Shown here: positions 24,931 through 34,713 of the stretch, one piece after another
Layout: each line of letters begins with the position of its first letter
Position numbering within the stretch: position 1 is the stretch's first letter
DNA from: JAYFRE01 sp034926235
Lineage (GTDB): Bacteria; Pseudomonadota; Alphaproteobacteria; Rhodospirillales; Magnetospirillaceae
Length of the DNA stretch: 37,873 nt
Direction of reading: 5' to 3'
Assembly: GCA_034926235.1 (NCBI GenBank)
Contig: JAYFRE010000152.1
Span: 1-37,873 of the forward strand
Notes under the pieces: model-generated
Told to the model about the DNA's origin: nothing
Database searches by the model: none
What the model saw: the letters and a program-made list of their open reading frames with translations, nothing else
Program-made: the position numbers and the translations under genes

Positions 24931-26127
24931 ATGAATATTCATGAATATCAGGCGAAAAAACTTCTCGCAGGTTATGGCGTGGCCGTGCCCCGGGGTGGTG
25001 TCGCCTATACGCCGGCCGAAGCCGAACGGGTGGCCAGCGATCTAGGCGGCGCGTTGTGGGTGGTCAAAGCGCAGATTCACGCAGGCGGGCGCGGGCGCGG
25101 CCATTTCAAGGGCCGCGAGACCGAAGGCGGCGGCGTCAGGGTCGTAAAATCGCTTGAGGATGTGCGGCGGGCGGCGGGAGCCATGCTGGGCGGCGTGCTG
25201 GTGACCCGGCAGACCGGGGCGGTGGGCCATCCGGTGTCGCGCATTCATATCGAGGAAGGCTGCGCCATTGCGCGCGAGCTTTATTTGGGGTTGCTGATCG
25301 ACCGCGCTACCGCCCGCGTCACCATCGTCGCCTCGACCGAGGGCGGGATGGAGATCGAAGAGGTTGCCGCCACTCAGCCCGAGAAGATTCTGAAGGTCGC
25401 CATCGATCCGGTGCAGGGCTTCCAGTCTTATCATGGGCGCAAGGTCGCGTTCGGATTGGGGCTCGCCGACAAGCAGATCGGCGCACTGACCAAGCTTCTG
25501 GCCGCGCTTTACAAGGCGTTCATCGCGCTTGATTGCTCGGTGATCGAGGTCAATCCCCTGGTCGTCACCGATCAGGGCGTCGTCCTGGCCCTGGACGCCA
25601 AGATCAATTTCGACGACAACGCCCTTTACCGCCATGCCGATATCAGGGATCTGCGCGACGAGTCGGAGGAAGACCCGGCGGAACAGGAAGCGGCGCACCA
25701 CAATCTGAACTATATCAAGCTCGACGGACAGATCGGCTGCATGGTCAACGGCGCGGGGCTGGCCATGGCGACGATGGATATCATCAAGCTTTACGGCGGG
25801 GCGCCGGCCAATTTCCTCGATGTCGGCGGCGGGGCGACGCGCGAGCGCGTCTCGACGGCCTTCAAACTGATTCTGTCCGACCCCAATGTCGAAGGCATCC
25901 TGGTCAATATTTTCGGCGGGATCATGCGCTGCGACGTCATCGCCGAGGGCGTGGTCGCGGCGGCGCGCGAAATCAGCCTGAACGTGCCGCTGGTGGTGCG
26001 GCTGGAAGGCACCAACGTCGATTTGGGCAAGAAGATCATGGCTCAGTCCGGGCTTCCCATCATCACCGCCGACAGTCTGGCGGACGCCGCCGAGAAGGTG
26101 GTCAAGGCCGTCAAGGAGGCCGTGTAA
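24931..26127 (+). CDS. sucC: Succinyl-CoA synthetase beta subunit (ADP-forming)
   Basis: A 398-residue protein with the ATP-grasp opening MNIHEYQAKKLLAGYGVAVP and the nucleotide-binding stretch WVVKAQIHAGGRGRGHFK. The CoA ligase domain has NFLDVGGGATRERVSTAF and LVNIFGGIMRCDVIAEG. With SucD it couples succinyl-CoA cleavage to nucleotide triphosphate formation. The start lies 47 bases after mdh, and its stop overlaps the sucD start by one base (TAATG), so the two subunits are translationally coupled. Confidence 0.98.
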   Translation: MNIHEYQAKKLLAGYGVAVPRGGVAYTPAEAERVASDLGGALWVVKAQIHAGGRGRGHFKGRETEGGGVRVVKSLEDVRRAAGAMLGGVLVTRQTGAVGHPVSRIHIEEGCAIARELYLGLLIDRATARVTIVASTEGGMEIEEVAATQPEKILKVAIDPVQGFQSYHGRKVAFGLGLADKQIGALTKLLAALYKAFIALDCSVIEVNPLVVTDQGVVLALDAKINFDDNALYRHADIRDLRDESEEDPAEQEAAHHNLNYIKLDGQIGCMVNGAGLAMATMDIIKLYGGAPANFLDVGGGATRERVSTAFKLILSDPNVEGILVNIFGGIMRCDVIAEGVVAAAREISLNVPLVVRLEGTNVDLGKKIMAQSGLPIITADSLADAAEKVVKAVKEAV

Positions 26128-27005
26128 TGGCTATTCTCGTCAACAGGGACACCACGGTTATCTGCCAGGGCTTTACCGGGGCCCAAGGGACTTTCCACTC
26201 CGAACAAGCGGTGGCCTATGGCACCCGGATGGTGGGCGGCGTCACGCCGGGTAAGGGGGGCAGCACCCATCTCGACCTGCCGGTGTTCAACACCGTGGCC
26301 GAGGCCAAGGCGAAAACCGGCTGCAATGCGACGGTCATCTATGTGCCGCCGCCTTTCGCCGCCGACGCCATCCTGGAGGCGATCGACGCCGGTATCGAGC
26401 TTGCCGTGTGCATCACCGAAGGCATACCGGTCCTGGACATGGTGACGGTCAAACGCGCCCTGCAAGGGTCGCGCACCCGCCTGATCGGGCCGAACTGCCC
26501 CGGCGTCATCACGCCCGGAGAATGCAAGATCGGCATCATGCCCGGCCATATTCACACCCGAGGCCGGATCGGCATCGTCTCGCGGTCGGGCACGCTGACC
26601 TATGAAGCGGTGGCGCAGACCACGGCGGCGGGGCTGGGGCAAAGCAGTTGCGTCGGCATCGGCGGTGATCCTGTCGCCGGCACGGATTTCGTCGATGTGC
26701 TGGGGATGTTCCTGGACGATCCGGAAACCGAGGGCATCGTCATGATCGGCGAGATTGGCGGCTCGGCCGAGGAAGAAGCCGCCGAATTCCTGCGAAGGAG
26801 CCCGGTGAAGAAGCCGGTGGTCGGCTTCATCGCCGGCGTTACCGCCCCGCCCGGACGGCGCATGGGCCATGCCGGCGCGATCATTTCGGGCGGCACCGGC
26901 GGCGCGGCCAGCAAGATCGAGGCGCTGAAAAGTGCCGGAGTCGTGGTGGCGGACTCGCCAGCGGCGTTGGGAAGCACCATGTTACGGGTAATGACGGACC
27001 GTTGA
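26127..27005 (+). CDS. sucD: Succinyl-CoA synthetase alpha subunit
   Basis: A 292-residue protein starting MAILVNRDTTVICQGFTGAQ, the CoA-binding Rossmann domain. RLIGPNCPGVITPGECKIGI is conserved, and the phosphorylated His is in the GHAGAIISGG motif. It starts on the last base of the sucC stop, with AAGGAGG about 9 bases upstream. The sucA gene follows after a gap of 54 bases. Confidence 0.98.
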   Translation: MAILVNRDTTVICQGFTGAQGTFHSEQAVAYGTRMVGGVTPGKGGSTHLDLPVFNTVAEAKAKTGCNATVIYVPPPFAADAILEAIDAGIELAVCITEGIPVLDMVTVKRALQGSRTRLIGPNCPGVITPGECKIGIMPGHIHTRGRIGIVSRSGTLTYEAVAQTTAAGLGQSSCVGIGGDPVAGTDFVDVLGMFLDDPETEGIVMIGEIGGSAEEEAAEFLRRSPVKKPVVGFIAGVTAPPGRRMGHAGAIISGGTGGAASKIEALKSAGVVVADSPAALGSTMLRVMTDR

Positions 27006-27059
27006 GTCGTCCTTGTCGGGAGAATGATGAGGGCGGCCCTTTTTGGGTTGGGGTATCGC

Positions 27060-29966
27060 ATGCAGCAGGACACGGCCTCTTTTCTGAACGGCGGCAACGC
27101 CGCCTATGTCGCCGAACTCCATGCCCGTTTCACCGCCGATCCTAAATCGGTGGACCCCGGCTGGGCCGCTTTCTTCACCACCTTCGACACCGAGGATGCG
27201 GCCGCTCTCCGGAACGGGAACGGTCGCGCCGCGCCGGCAACGGTTGCCGGGATATCCGCCGAAACGCCGGAAACGGCAGAAGCGCGGATCCTCGATTCAT
27301 TGCGCGCCTTGATGCTGATCCGGCTATTCCGCGAACGCGGCCATCTGCATGCAAGGCTCGATCCTTTGGGGCTTGCCCGCCCGCCTTTCCATTCCGAACT
27401 GGATTTCAGGACTCACGGTTTTTCCGACGCCGATCTCGATAAGCCGATCTTCATCGGAGCTGCGCTCGGCAACGAGGCGGTTCGGAACGGCGTCGCCACC
27501 TTGCGTGAGATTCTGCGCATCCTGGAAGAGACCTATTGCGGCACGGTCGGCGTCGAATACATGCATATCCAGGACCCCGAGCAGAAAGCCTGGGTTCAGA
27601 AGCGGGTCGAGTCGATCCGCAACCGCACCGAATTCACCGAACGCGGCAAGCAGGCGATTCTCGAACGGCTGACCGAGGCCGAAGGGTTCGAGCGTTTCCT
27701 GCAACTGAAATACACCGGCACCAAGCGCTTTGGGCTGGAAGGCGGCGAGGCGCTGATTCCCGCCCTGGAACAGATCATGAAGCGCAGCGGCCAGCTCGGC
27801 GTGCGTGAAATCGTGCTGGGCATGGCGCATCGCGGACGGCTTAACGTGCTGACCAATCTGATGCAGAAGCCGCCCCGGGCGATCTTCTCGGAATTCCAGG
27901 GCAATCCCGCGCTGCCCGGAGACGTACAAGGGTCGGGCGACGTCAAATACCATCTCGGCACCTCGGCTGTGCGGGATTTCGGCGGCGTGACGGTCAGTCT
28001 GTCCCTGACCTCGAATCCGTCGCATCTGGAAGCGGTCGATCCGGTCGTGCTGGGCAAGGTGCGCGCCAAGCAGACCCAGGGGCATGATGTTTTGCGCGAC
28101 GGGACCATGGGTGTGCTGATCCATGGCGACGCCGCTTTTGCCGGCCAGGGCGTGGTGGCCGAATGTTTCGCCATGAGCCAGCTCGAAGGCTACTCCACCG
28201 GCGGAACCATCCATGTCGTCGTCAACAACCAGATCGGTTTCACCACCGCGCCGCGTTACTCGCGTTCCGGCCCCTATTGCACCGATGTCGCCAAGATGGT
28301 TCAGGCGCCGATCTTCCACGTCAATGGCGACGACGCCGAGGCGGTGGTCCATGTCGCGCGCATCGCCGCCGAATTCCGCCAGACCTTCAAGTCCGACGTG
28401 GTTCTGGACATGGTCTGTTACCGCCGTCACGGCCATAACGAAGGCGACGAGCCGGCCTTCACCCAGCCTTTGATGTATCGCCGGATCGCCAAGCATCCGA
28501 CCGTCCGCCAGATCTATGGCGAGGAGTTGGTCAAAGAGGGCGTCCTTGCCGAGGCCGAGGTTCAGGCGATGGTGGCCAAGGTTCAATCCCGGCTGGAAGC
28601 GGAATTCGAGGCGTCGAAAAGCTTCAAGGTGGATAAGGCCGACTGGCTCGACGGCAAATGGGCCGGGCTCGGCGTCCTCGAAGGCGAGGAAGAGATGCGC
28701 GAGGAGCGCACCGACGCCGATACCGGATTGTTGCAGGACATCGGCGAATCTTTGGCCGAGATGCCTAAGGGAATGCACGCGCACCCTAAGGTTCTGCGCC
28801 AGATCGAGGTGCGCCGCCAGCGGGTTCGCGAGGGCAGTGACATCGACTGGTCCACGGCCGAGGCGCTGGCGATCGGATCGCTTCTGGTCGAAGGCACGCC
28901 GGTGCGTCTGGCTGGGCAGGATTCAAGGCGCGGCACGTTCTCGCAGCGCCATTCGGTGCTGGTCGATCAGGAACGGGGCGTGCGCTATGTGCCGCTGAAC
29001 CGTCTGCGTCCGGGACAGGCGCATCTGGAAGCGGTCGATTCGCTTTTGTCCGAAGAAGCGGCGCTGGGGTTTGAATTCGGCTACACCCTGACCGCACCCA
29101 ATTCGCTGGTGATGTGGGAAGCCCAGTTCGGCGATTTCGCCAATGGCGCGCAGGTGATCATCGACCAGTTCATCGCCTCGTCCGAGGCCAAATGGCTGCG
29201 CATGAGCGGGCTGACCCTGCTGTTGCCGCACGGTTATGAGGGGCAGGGGCCGGAGCACAGCTCGGCCCGGCTCGAACGCTATCTTCAGCTTTGCGCCGAA
29301 GACAATATGCAGGTTTGCAACCTGACCACGCCGGCCAATTATTTCCATGCCCTGCGCCGGCAGGTGCGACGCAATTTCCGCAAGCCCCTGGTGGTGATGA
29401 CGCCGAAATCGCTGTTGCGCCACAAGCTTGCCGTCAGCACACTGGCGGCGATGGGGACCGGGTCGCGCTTCCGCCGCGTCCTGCCCGAAACCGAAACCCT
29501 GGTCGCGGATGATCGGGTGACGCGGGTGATCCTCTGTTCCGGCAAGGTCTATTACGATTTGTTCGAGGAACGCGCGCGGCGCGGTCTGGATCATGTCGCC
29601 ATCATCCGTGTCGAACAGCTTTACCCCTGGCCCAAGGAAACCCTGAAGAACGAGGTCGGACGCTATCCGAACGCCGAGATCGTCTGGTGTCAGGAGGAAC
29701 CGGCCAATATGGGGGCCTGGATGTTTGTCGATCGGCGCATCGAATATCTTCTGGAAGAACTGATGCATCAGTCCCGCCGCGCCGTCTATGTCGGGCGCAA
29801 GGCTGGGGCCTCGACCGCAACCGGTCTGCTCAAGAATCATCTCTATGAACAGGCCGAGCTGATCGACCATGCCTTGAGCGGCGTGTTGTTCATTCTGCCG
29901 CAGCCCTTCCGCAAAATGACTTCGATGGCCTTGCTCCAGTCGCAGGCGAAACAACAGGGGAATTGA
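27060..29966 (+). CDS. sucA: 2-oxoglutarate dehydrogenase E1 component
   Basis: A 968-residue thiamine-diphosphate enzyme that decarboxylates 2-oxoglutarate and succinylates the lipoyl group of SucB. The N-terminus has the E1o hallmark SFLNGGNAAYVAELHARF. MAHRGRLNVLTNLMQKP, the TPP/Mg region IHGDAAFAGQGVVAECFAMS and the stretch VVNNQIGFTTAPRYSRS follow. The C-terminal domain includes QVIIDQFIASSEAKW and LLPHGYEGQGPEHSSAR. I take the ATG at 27060, but in-frame ATGs at 27024 and 27027 are possible; none has a well-spaced ribosome-binding site. It is followed by sucB after 3 bases. It depends on the TPP whose synthesis thiC supports. Confidence 0.97.
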   Translation: MQQDTASFLNGGNAAYVAELHARFTADPKSVDPGWAAFFTTFDTEDAAALRNGNGRAAPATVAGISAETPETAEARILDSLRALMLIRLFRERGHLHARLDPLGLARPPFHSELDFRTHGFSDADLDKPIFIGAALGNEAVRNGVATLREILRILEETYCGTVGVEYMHIQDPEQKAWVQKRVESIRNRTEFTERGKQAILERLTEAEGFERFLQLKYTGTKRFGLEGGEALIPALEQIMKRSGQLGVREIVLGMAHRGRLNVLTNLMQKPPRAIFSEFQGNPALPGDVQGSGDVKYHLGTSAVRDFGGVTVSLSLTSNPSHLEAVDPVVLGKVRAKQTQGHDVLRDGTMGVLIHGDAAFAGQGVVAECFAMSQLEGYSTGGTIHVVVNNQIGFTTAPRYSRSGPYCTDVAKMVQAPIFHVNGDDAEAVVHVARIAAEFRQTFKSDVVLDMVCYRRHGHNEGDEPAFTQPLMYRRIAKHPTVRQIYGEELVKEGVLAEAEVQAMVAKVQSRLEAEFEASKSFKVDKADWLDGKWAGLGVLEGEEEMREERTDADTGLLQDIGESLAEMPKGMHAHPKVLRQIEVRRQRVREGSDIDWSTAEALAIGSLLVEGTPVRLAGQDSRRGTFSQRHSVLVDQERGVRYVPLNRLRPGQAHLEAVDSLLSEEAALGFEFGYTLTAPNSLVMWEAQFGDFANGAQVIIDQFIASSEAKWLRMSGLTLLLPHGYEGQGPEHSSARLERYLQLCAEDNMQVCNLTTPANYFHALRRQVRRNFRKPLVVMTPKSLLRHKLAVSTLAAMGTGSRFRRVLPETETLVADDRVTRVILCSGKVYYDLFEERARRGLDHVAIIRVEQLYPWPKETLKNEVGRYPNAEIVWCQEEPANMGAWMFVDRRIEYLLEELMHQSRRAVYVGRKAGASTATGLLKNHLYEQAELIDHALSGVLFILPQPFRKMTSMALLQSQAKQQGN

Positions 29967-29969
29967 GCC

Positions 29970-31178
29970 ATGACCACCGCGATTCTGGTGCCGGCCTTGG
30001 GCGAATCCATCGTCGAAGCGAGCGTGTCCAAATGGCTGAAGGCCGTGGGCGAGACAGTCGCCCTTGATGAGCCGCTGGTGGAGCTGGAAACCGACAAAAT
30101 CACCATCGAGGTGCCGTCGCCCGCAGCTGGAACGCTTGGCGCCATCGCCGCCGAGGAAGGGGCTGTCGTCGCCGTCGGCGCGGTGCTGGGCGAGATCGCC
30201 GCTGCCGCGGTCGGGGCTATTGTCCCGCCGCCTCCGGCCGCACCCAAGACCGAGACGACTGCTCCGGTGGCGGCTGCTCCCGTCGGCACGGCTCCGTCGG
30301 CGCGCAAGCTGATCGCGGAACATCATCTGGACGCAAGCGCGATCCCCGGCAGCGGCAAGGGCGGACGGATCACGAAATCCGATGTGCAGGATGCGCTGAC
30401 CGGCGCGGTCAGGGCGGTGGAGCCGCCCAAACCGGCGGCCCCCGTTTTGGCGCCGTCCGTTTCCGCTTCTGCCCAGCCGCGCGAACAGAGGGTGAAGATG
30501 ACGCGGCTGCGCCAGCGTATCGCCCAGCGGCTGAAAGAGGCGCAGAACAGCGCCGCCATCCTGACCACCTTCAACGAGGTGGATATGAGCGCGGTGACGG
30601 AGCTGCGCACCCGCTACAAGGATGATTTCGAGAAGAAATACGGCGTGCGGCTGGGCTTCATGTCCTTTTTCGTCAAGGCCTGCGTCGCCGCGCTGAAGGA
30701 ATGGCCGGCGGTCAACAGCGAGATCGCGGGCGACGAGATCGTCTACAAACATTATTACGATATCGGGGTCGCGGTGGGCACGCCGAACGGGTTGGTGGTG
30801 CCGGTGGTGCGCGACGCCGACCGGCTGTCCTTTGCGGCGTTGGAGGCGGCGATCGCCGATTACGGACGCAAGGCGCGCGACGGCAAGCTCACGATCGAGG
30901 AAATGAGCGGCGGCAGCTTCACCATCTCGAATGGCGGTGTCTATGGCTCGCTGATGAGCACGCCGATCCTCAACCCGCCGCAATCGGCGATCCTGGGCAT
31001 GCACAAGACCATGCTGCGTCCGATGGTTCTGCCGGACGGGCGGATCGAGGCCCGGCCGATGATGTATCTGGCCCTGTCTTACGACCATCGGGTCATCGAC
31101 GGGCGCGAGGCGGTGTCCTTCCTGGTCCGGGTCAAGGAATCGATCGAATCCCCGGATCGGCTGCTGCTCGGCCTGTAG
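29970..31178 (+). CDS. sucB: Dihydrolipoyl succinyltransferase, E2 of 2-oxoglutarate dehydrogenase
   Basis: A 402-residue protein. The lipoyl domain (about 1-75) carries the lipoylated Lys43 in ETDKITIEV. An Ala/Pro-rich linker follows, then a peripheral-subunit-binding domain around 108-145 (SARKLIAEHHLDASAIPGSG), then the catalytic domain from about 170. The active-site motif is SYDHRVIDGREAVSFL near the C-terminus. It forms the core of the complex and transfers the succinyl group to CoA. It is tightly linked to sucA. Confidence 0.98.
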   Translation: MTTAILVPALGESIVEASVSKWLKAVGETVALDEPLVELETDKITIEVPSPAAGTLGAIAAEEGAVVAVGAVLGEIAAAAVGAIVPPPPAAPKTETTAPVAAAPVGTAPSARKLIAEHHLDASAIPGSGKGGRITKSDVQDALTGAVRAVEPPKPAAPVLAPSVSASAQPREQRVKMTRLRQRIAQRLKEAQNSAAILTTFNEVDMSAVTELRTRYKDDFEKKYGVRLGFMSFFVKACVAALKEWPAVNSEIAGDEIVYKHYYDIGVAVGTPNGLVVPVVRDADRLSFAALEAAIADYGRKARDGKLTIEEMSGGSFTISNGGVYGSLMSTPILNPPQSAILGMHKTMLRPMVLPDGRIEARPMMYLALSYDHRVIDGREAVSFLVRVKESIESPDRLLLGL

Positions 31179-31224
31179 CGCCGGGGGACGTACGTTTTTT
31201 CCAGTGAAATGAGAGGGGTTCGGG

Positions 31225-32631
<1,407 letters not shown>

Positions 32632-32755
32632 AGGCAGATTTATCCCCTTCGCTCCTTCCGGGGGTGACAGGCCGCGCGCGCCCCGATAGACTGCCGCCTC
32701 GACCTAACCTTTTTTCCGATCAGAGCCCAATCCTTTGCTCCCACCCCGGACATCG

Positions 32756-33100
32756 ATGCGGCAACCGGTCCCGCCGCGATCCTCGTCGCGTCCTGGGTCT
32801 CGCAGCACTGCGCGATGGCGTCTGCGCGTCCTGGTCCGGCTGCGCCGGCTGGTGATGATCTGTTGCGGTTGCATCCTGATGGCGCTTGGAATCGTTCTGG
32901 TGCCAAGCCCGCTGCCGGTCGGTTTCGTGCTGTTCGCGGTCGGGCTTTTTCTGACGGCGCGGGCTTCGCGCTGGGTCCGCCGTCTGGTCCGCCAGGGCCG
33001 GCGCATGCTTCCGGCCTTTTCGCGCGGTCTGAACCGGCTGAAGCATCGTTTACCCGGCCCGATGCGCGCCTTTATCGAACAAAGCGATCCGGGCGAATAG
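32756..33100 (+). CDS. Small membrane protein of unknown function
   Basis: A 114-residue protein. A basic Arg/Ser/Pro-rich N-terminus is followed by two adjoining hydrophobic segments (about residues 33-52 and 54-71) separated by VPSPLPVG, then a basic C-terminal tail (RRLVRQGRRMLPAFSRG). This resembles small PGPGW-type membrane proteins, but I am not certain. The ATG at 32756 is chosen over an in-frame TTG at 32735; neither has a clear ribosome-binding site. It lies 124 bases after lpd on the same strand and converges with the LysR gene. Confidence 0.6.
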   Translation: MRQPVPPRSSSRPGSRSTARWRLRVLVRLRRLVMICCGCILMALGIVLVPSPLPVGFVLFAVGLFLTARASRWVRRLVRQGRRMLPAFSRGLNRLKHRLPGPMRAFIEQSDPGE

Positions 33101-33126
33101 GGCCGAATCGGCTTTCAGCGTTTCGT

Positions 33127-34047
33127 TCAGGCCGTCGGCAGGGTAGAGGTTGCGGGTAAGTGGCCGCTGTGCCGGGAATATTCTTCGGTCAGGTCCAGCC
33201 AAGCCCGCACGGAAGGCGACAGATAGCCGCCGCGCCGCCAAATCATCGCCAATTGCCAGCGCAGATCCGGTTCATCGACCAGTGCCAGATGGATCGCGGG
33301 ATTGACGCTCTGGGTAGCGACCAGGCGCGGCAGCAGGGCTACCCCGAGACCGGCCGCGACCAGGGCGGCGATGAAATCGGTTTGGCTGCTATGGGCGGCC
33401 GCTTCGGGTTCGAAGCCGTGCTTGCGGCAAGCGTTCTTGATTATGGAATTCAGCGTGAACCCGCTTTCAAACAGGACGAAGGGACTGTCGGACAGTTCCT
33501 TCAGCCGCACGCTTTTCCGTCCGGCGAGCGCGTGGCCCGGCGGCAGCAAAGCGACCATCGGTTCATCGCAGACCTCCTGATGATCGTAGATGTCGGAAAC
33601 GGGCAGCAGCGAGGCGCACAGATCGATTTCGCCCGCCAGCACCAGTTCCTCCAGCCGAGCGCTGCCATGTTCCTGAAGCATGATGTCGATTCCCGGATTA
33701 TGGAGGCGGAATTCGGCAAATAGGGGGGCGAACAGGATGCTGCTGCCGACAGGCGGCAGACCGATTCTGAGAGTGCCGCGTTTCAATCCCCGCAATTCGG
33801 CGATTTCGGCTTTCAGATGATCGCGTTCGCTCAGCATGGCGACGGCGCGCGTATAGACGATCCGTCCCGCTTCGGTCAGTTGGACGCCGCGGCCGATGCG
33901 CATCAAAAGCGGTGCGCCGATCTCGTCCTCAAGCTGCTTGACCGCTTTGCTGATGGTGGGCTGGGAAGCGAACACCGTTTTGGCGGCGGACGAAAAACCG
34001 CCTTGGCGCACCACTTCAACGAAAGCCCGCAATGTTCTCAAATCCAT
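33127..34047 (-). CDS. LysR family transcriptional regulator
   Basis: A 306-residue protein. The N-terminal winged helix-turn-helix is DLRTLRAFVEVVRQGGFSSA through TVFASQPTISKAVKQLEDEI (residues 2-50). The co-inducer-binding domain starts near residue 92 (GTLRIGLPPVGSSILFAPLF). The start at 34047 gives the canonical MDLRTLRAF opening; the frame can extend to 34080 through the AT-rich control region but without a conserved sequence. It is divergent from the VOC and dehydratase genes, and two LysR-type T-N11-A boxes lie between them. By LysR convention it likely controls those genes and itself. The inducer is unknown, perhaps a substrate or CoA ester of the dehydratase pathway. Confidence 0.93.
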   Translation of the reverse strand: MDLRTLRAFVEVVRQGGFSSAAKTVFASQPTISKAVKQLEDEIGAPLLMRIGRGVQLTEAGRIVYTRAVAMLSERDHLKAEIAELRGLKRGTLRIGLPPVGSSILFAPLFAEFRLHNPGIDIMLQEHGSARLEELVLAGEIDLCASLLPVSDIYDHQEVCDEPMVALLPPGHALAGRKSVRLKELSDSPFVLFESGFTLNSIIKNACRKHGFEPEAAAHSSQTDFIAALVAAGLGVALLPRLVATQSVNPAIHLALVDEPDLRWQLAMIWRRGGYLSPSVRAWLDLTEEYSRHSGHLPATSTLPTA

Positions 34048-34185
34048 AACATATTCCCTAAAAGAATAATTATAATTCACTCAATTCATTTTTTGAAATG
34101 ATCATAACCATGAGACTATATCTTTAGAGATGATCGTTGCGGTCGTCCAATAGGACCGAATGTTTGTCAAGGATAGGAATAGATC
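34048..34185 (+). promoter_or_regulatory. LysR-VOC divergent control region with two T-N11-A boxes and promoter
   Basis: The region is strikingly AT-rich for this genome. ATTC-N7-GAAT at 34053-34067 is a perfect LysR box of T-N11-A form. A second, ATTC-N7-GAAA at 34084-34098, has its centre 31 bases away, about three helical turns. A candidate promoter for the VOC gene consists of TTGAAA (34093-34098) and TATATC (34117-34122), 18 bases apart, so the second box overlaps the -35. A hairpin GTCC-AATA-GGAC lies in the leader near 34146-34157. AAGGATAGGAA precedes the VOC start. Confidence 0.6.
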
Positions 34186-34599
34186 ATGAAACCGATGCGG
34201 ATTCATCATATCGGTATCGTCCTTCCCACCCGCCAGGCAGCCCAGAACATCATGGATCTCCTGGGCATGGAGGTGGATTACGAGGGGTATGTGAAAGCCT
34301 ATAGCGCGGATCTGGTTTTCACCAAATACGGCCCGCGCGAGTGTCCGATTGAGTTCATCATACCCAGGGAAGGGGTGCTGAAGGAATACAACAACGGCAA
34401 GGGCGGCATCGCCCATGTCGCCTTCGAAGTCGAGGACGTCGCCGCTGTCGGCCGGGAGATGGAAGAAAAGGGATTGGGGATGCTGGAGCAGGAACCCGTT
34501 CAGGGGACCGACGACATCATCGTGAATTTCCTGCGCCCCAAATATTCCGAAGGAATCCTGTTCGAGTTCGTCCAAACCGTCGCACCGATCGCACGCTAG
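34186..34599 (+). CDS. VOC superfamily protein, methylmalonyl-CoA epimerase/glyoxalase-like
   Basis: A 137-residue protein with two beta-alpha-beta-beta-beta modules. The expected metal ligands are visible: H8 (MRIHHIGIV), E56 (CPIEFIIP), H77 (GGIAHVAFEVED) and E127 (GILFEFVQ). This set resembles glyoxalase I (His-Glu-His-Glu) as well as methylmalonyl-CoA epimerase, where I recall the second ligand being Gln. It is the first gene after the LysR control region, on the same strand as the dehydratase genes. In this context it may epimerise or isomerise a 2-substituted acyl-CoA that enters or leaves the dehydratase. This is inference, and metal-dependent lyase or dioxygenase roles also occur in the family. 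Confidence 0.85.
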   Translation: MKPMRIHHIGIVLPTRQAAQNIMDLLGMEVDYEGYVKAYSADLVFTKYGPRECPIEFIIPREGVLKEYNNGKGGIAHVAFEVEDVAAVGREMEEKGLGMLEQEPVQGTDDIIVNFLRPKYSEGILFEFVQTVAPIAR

Positions 34600-34647
34600 T
34601 CGGGCGGAGTTCTCGAAAAACCATCATCGGCGCCGGTTCATCCGACA

Positions 34648-34692
34648 CCGGGGCCTGTCGGCAGGTCCCGGCGAACGGGGATGCTTACCCCG
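34648..34692 (+). other. Two tandem hairpins between VOC and activator genes
   Basis: CCGGGGCCTG (34648-34657) pairs with CAGGTCCCGG (34662-34671) over 10 base pairs, one G-T, with a TCGG loop. CGGGG (34676-34680) then pairs with CCCCG (34688-34692). There is no T-run, so termination is not expected. They lie 21 bases before the activator start codon and could set mRNA processing or relative expression. Confidence 0.5.
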
Positions 34693-34713
34693 ATGACCGG
34701 GCGGAGGCGAACC

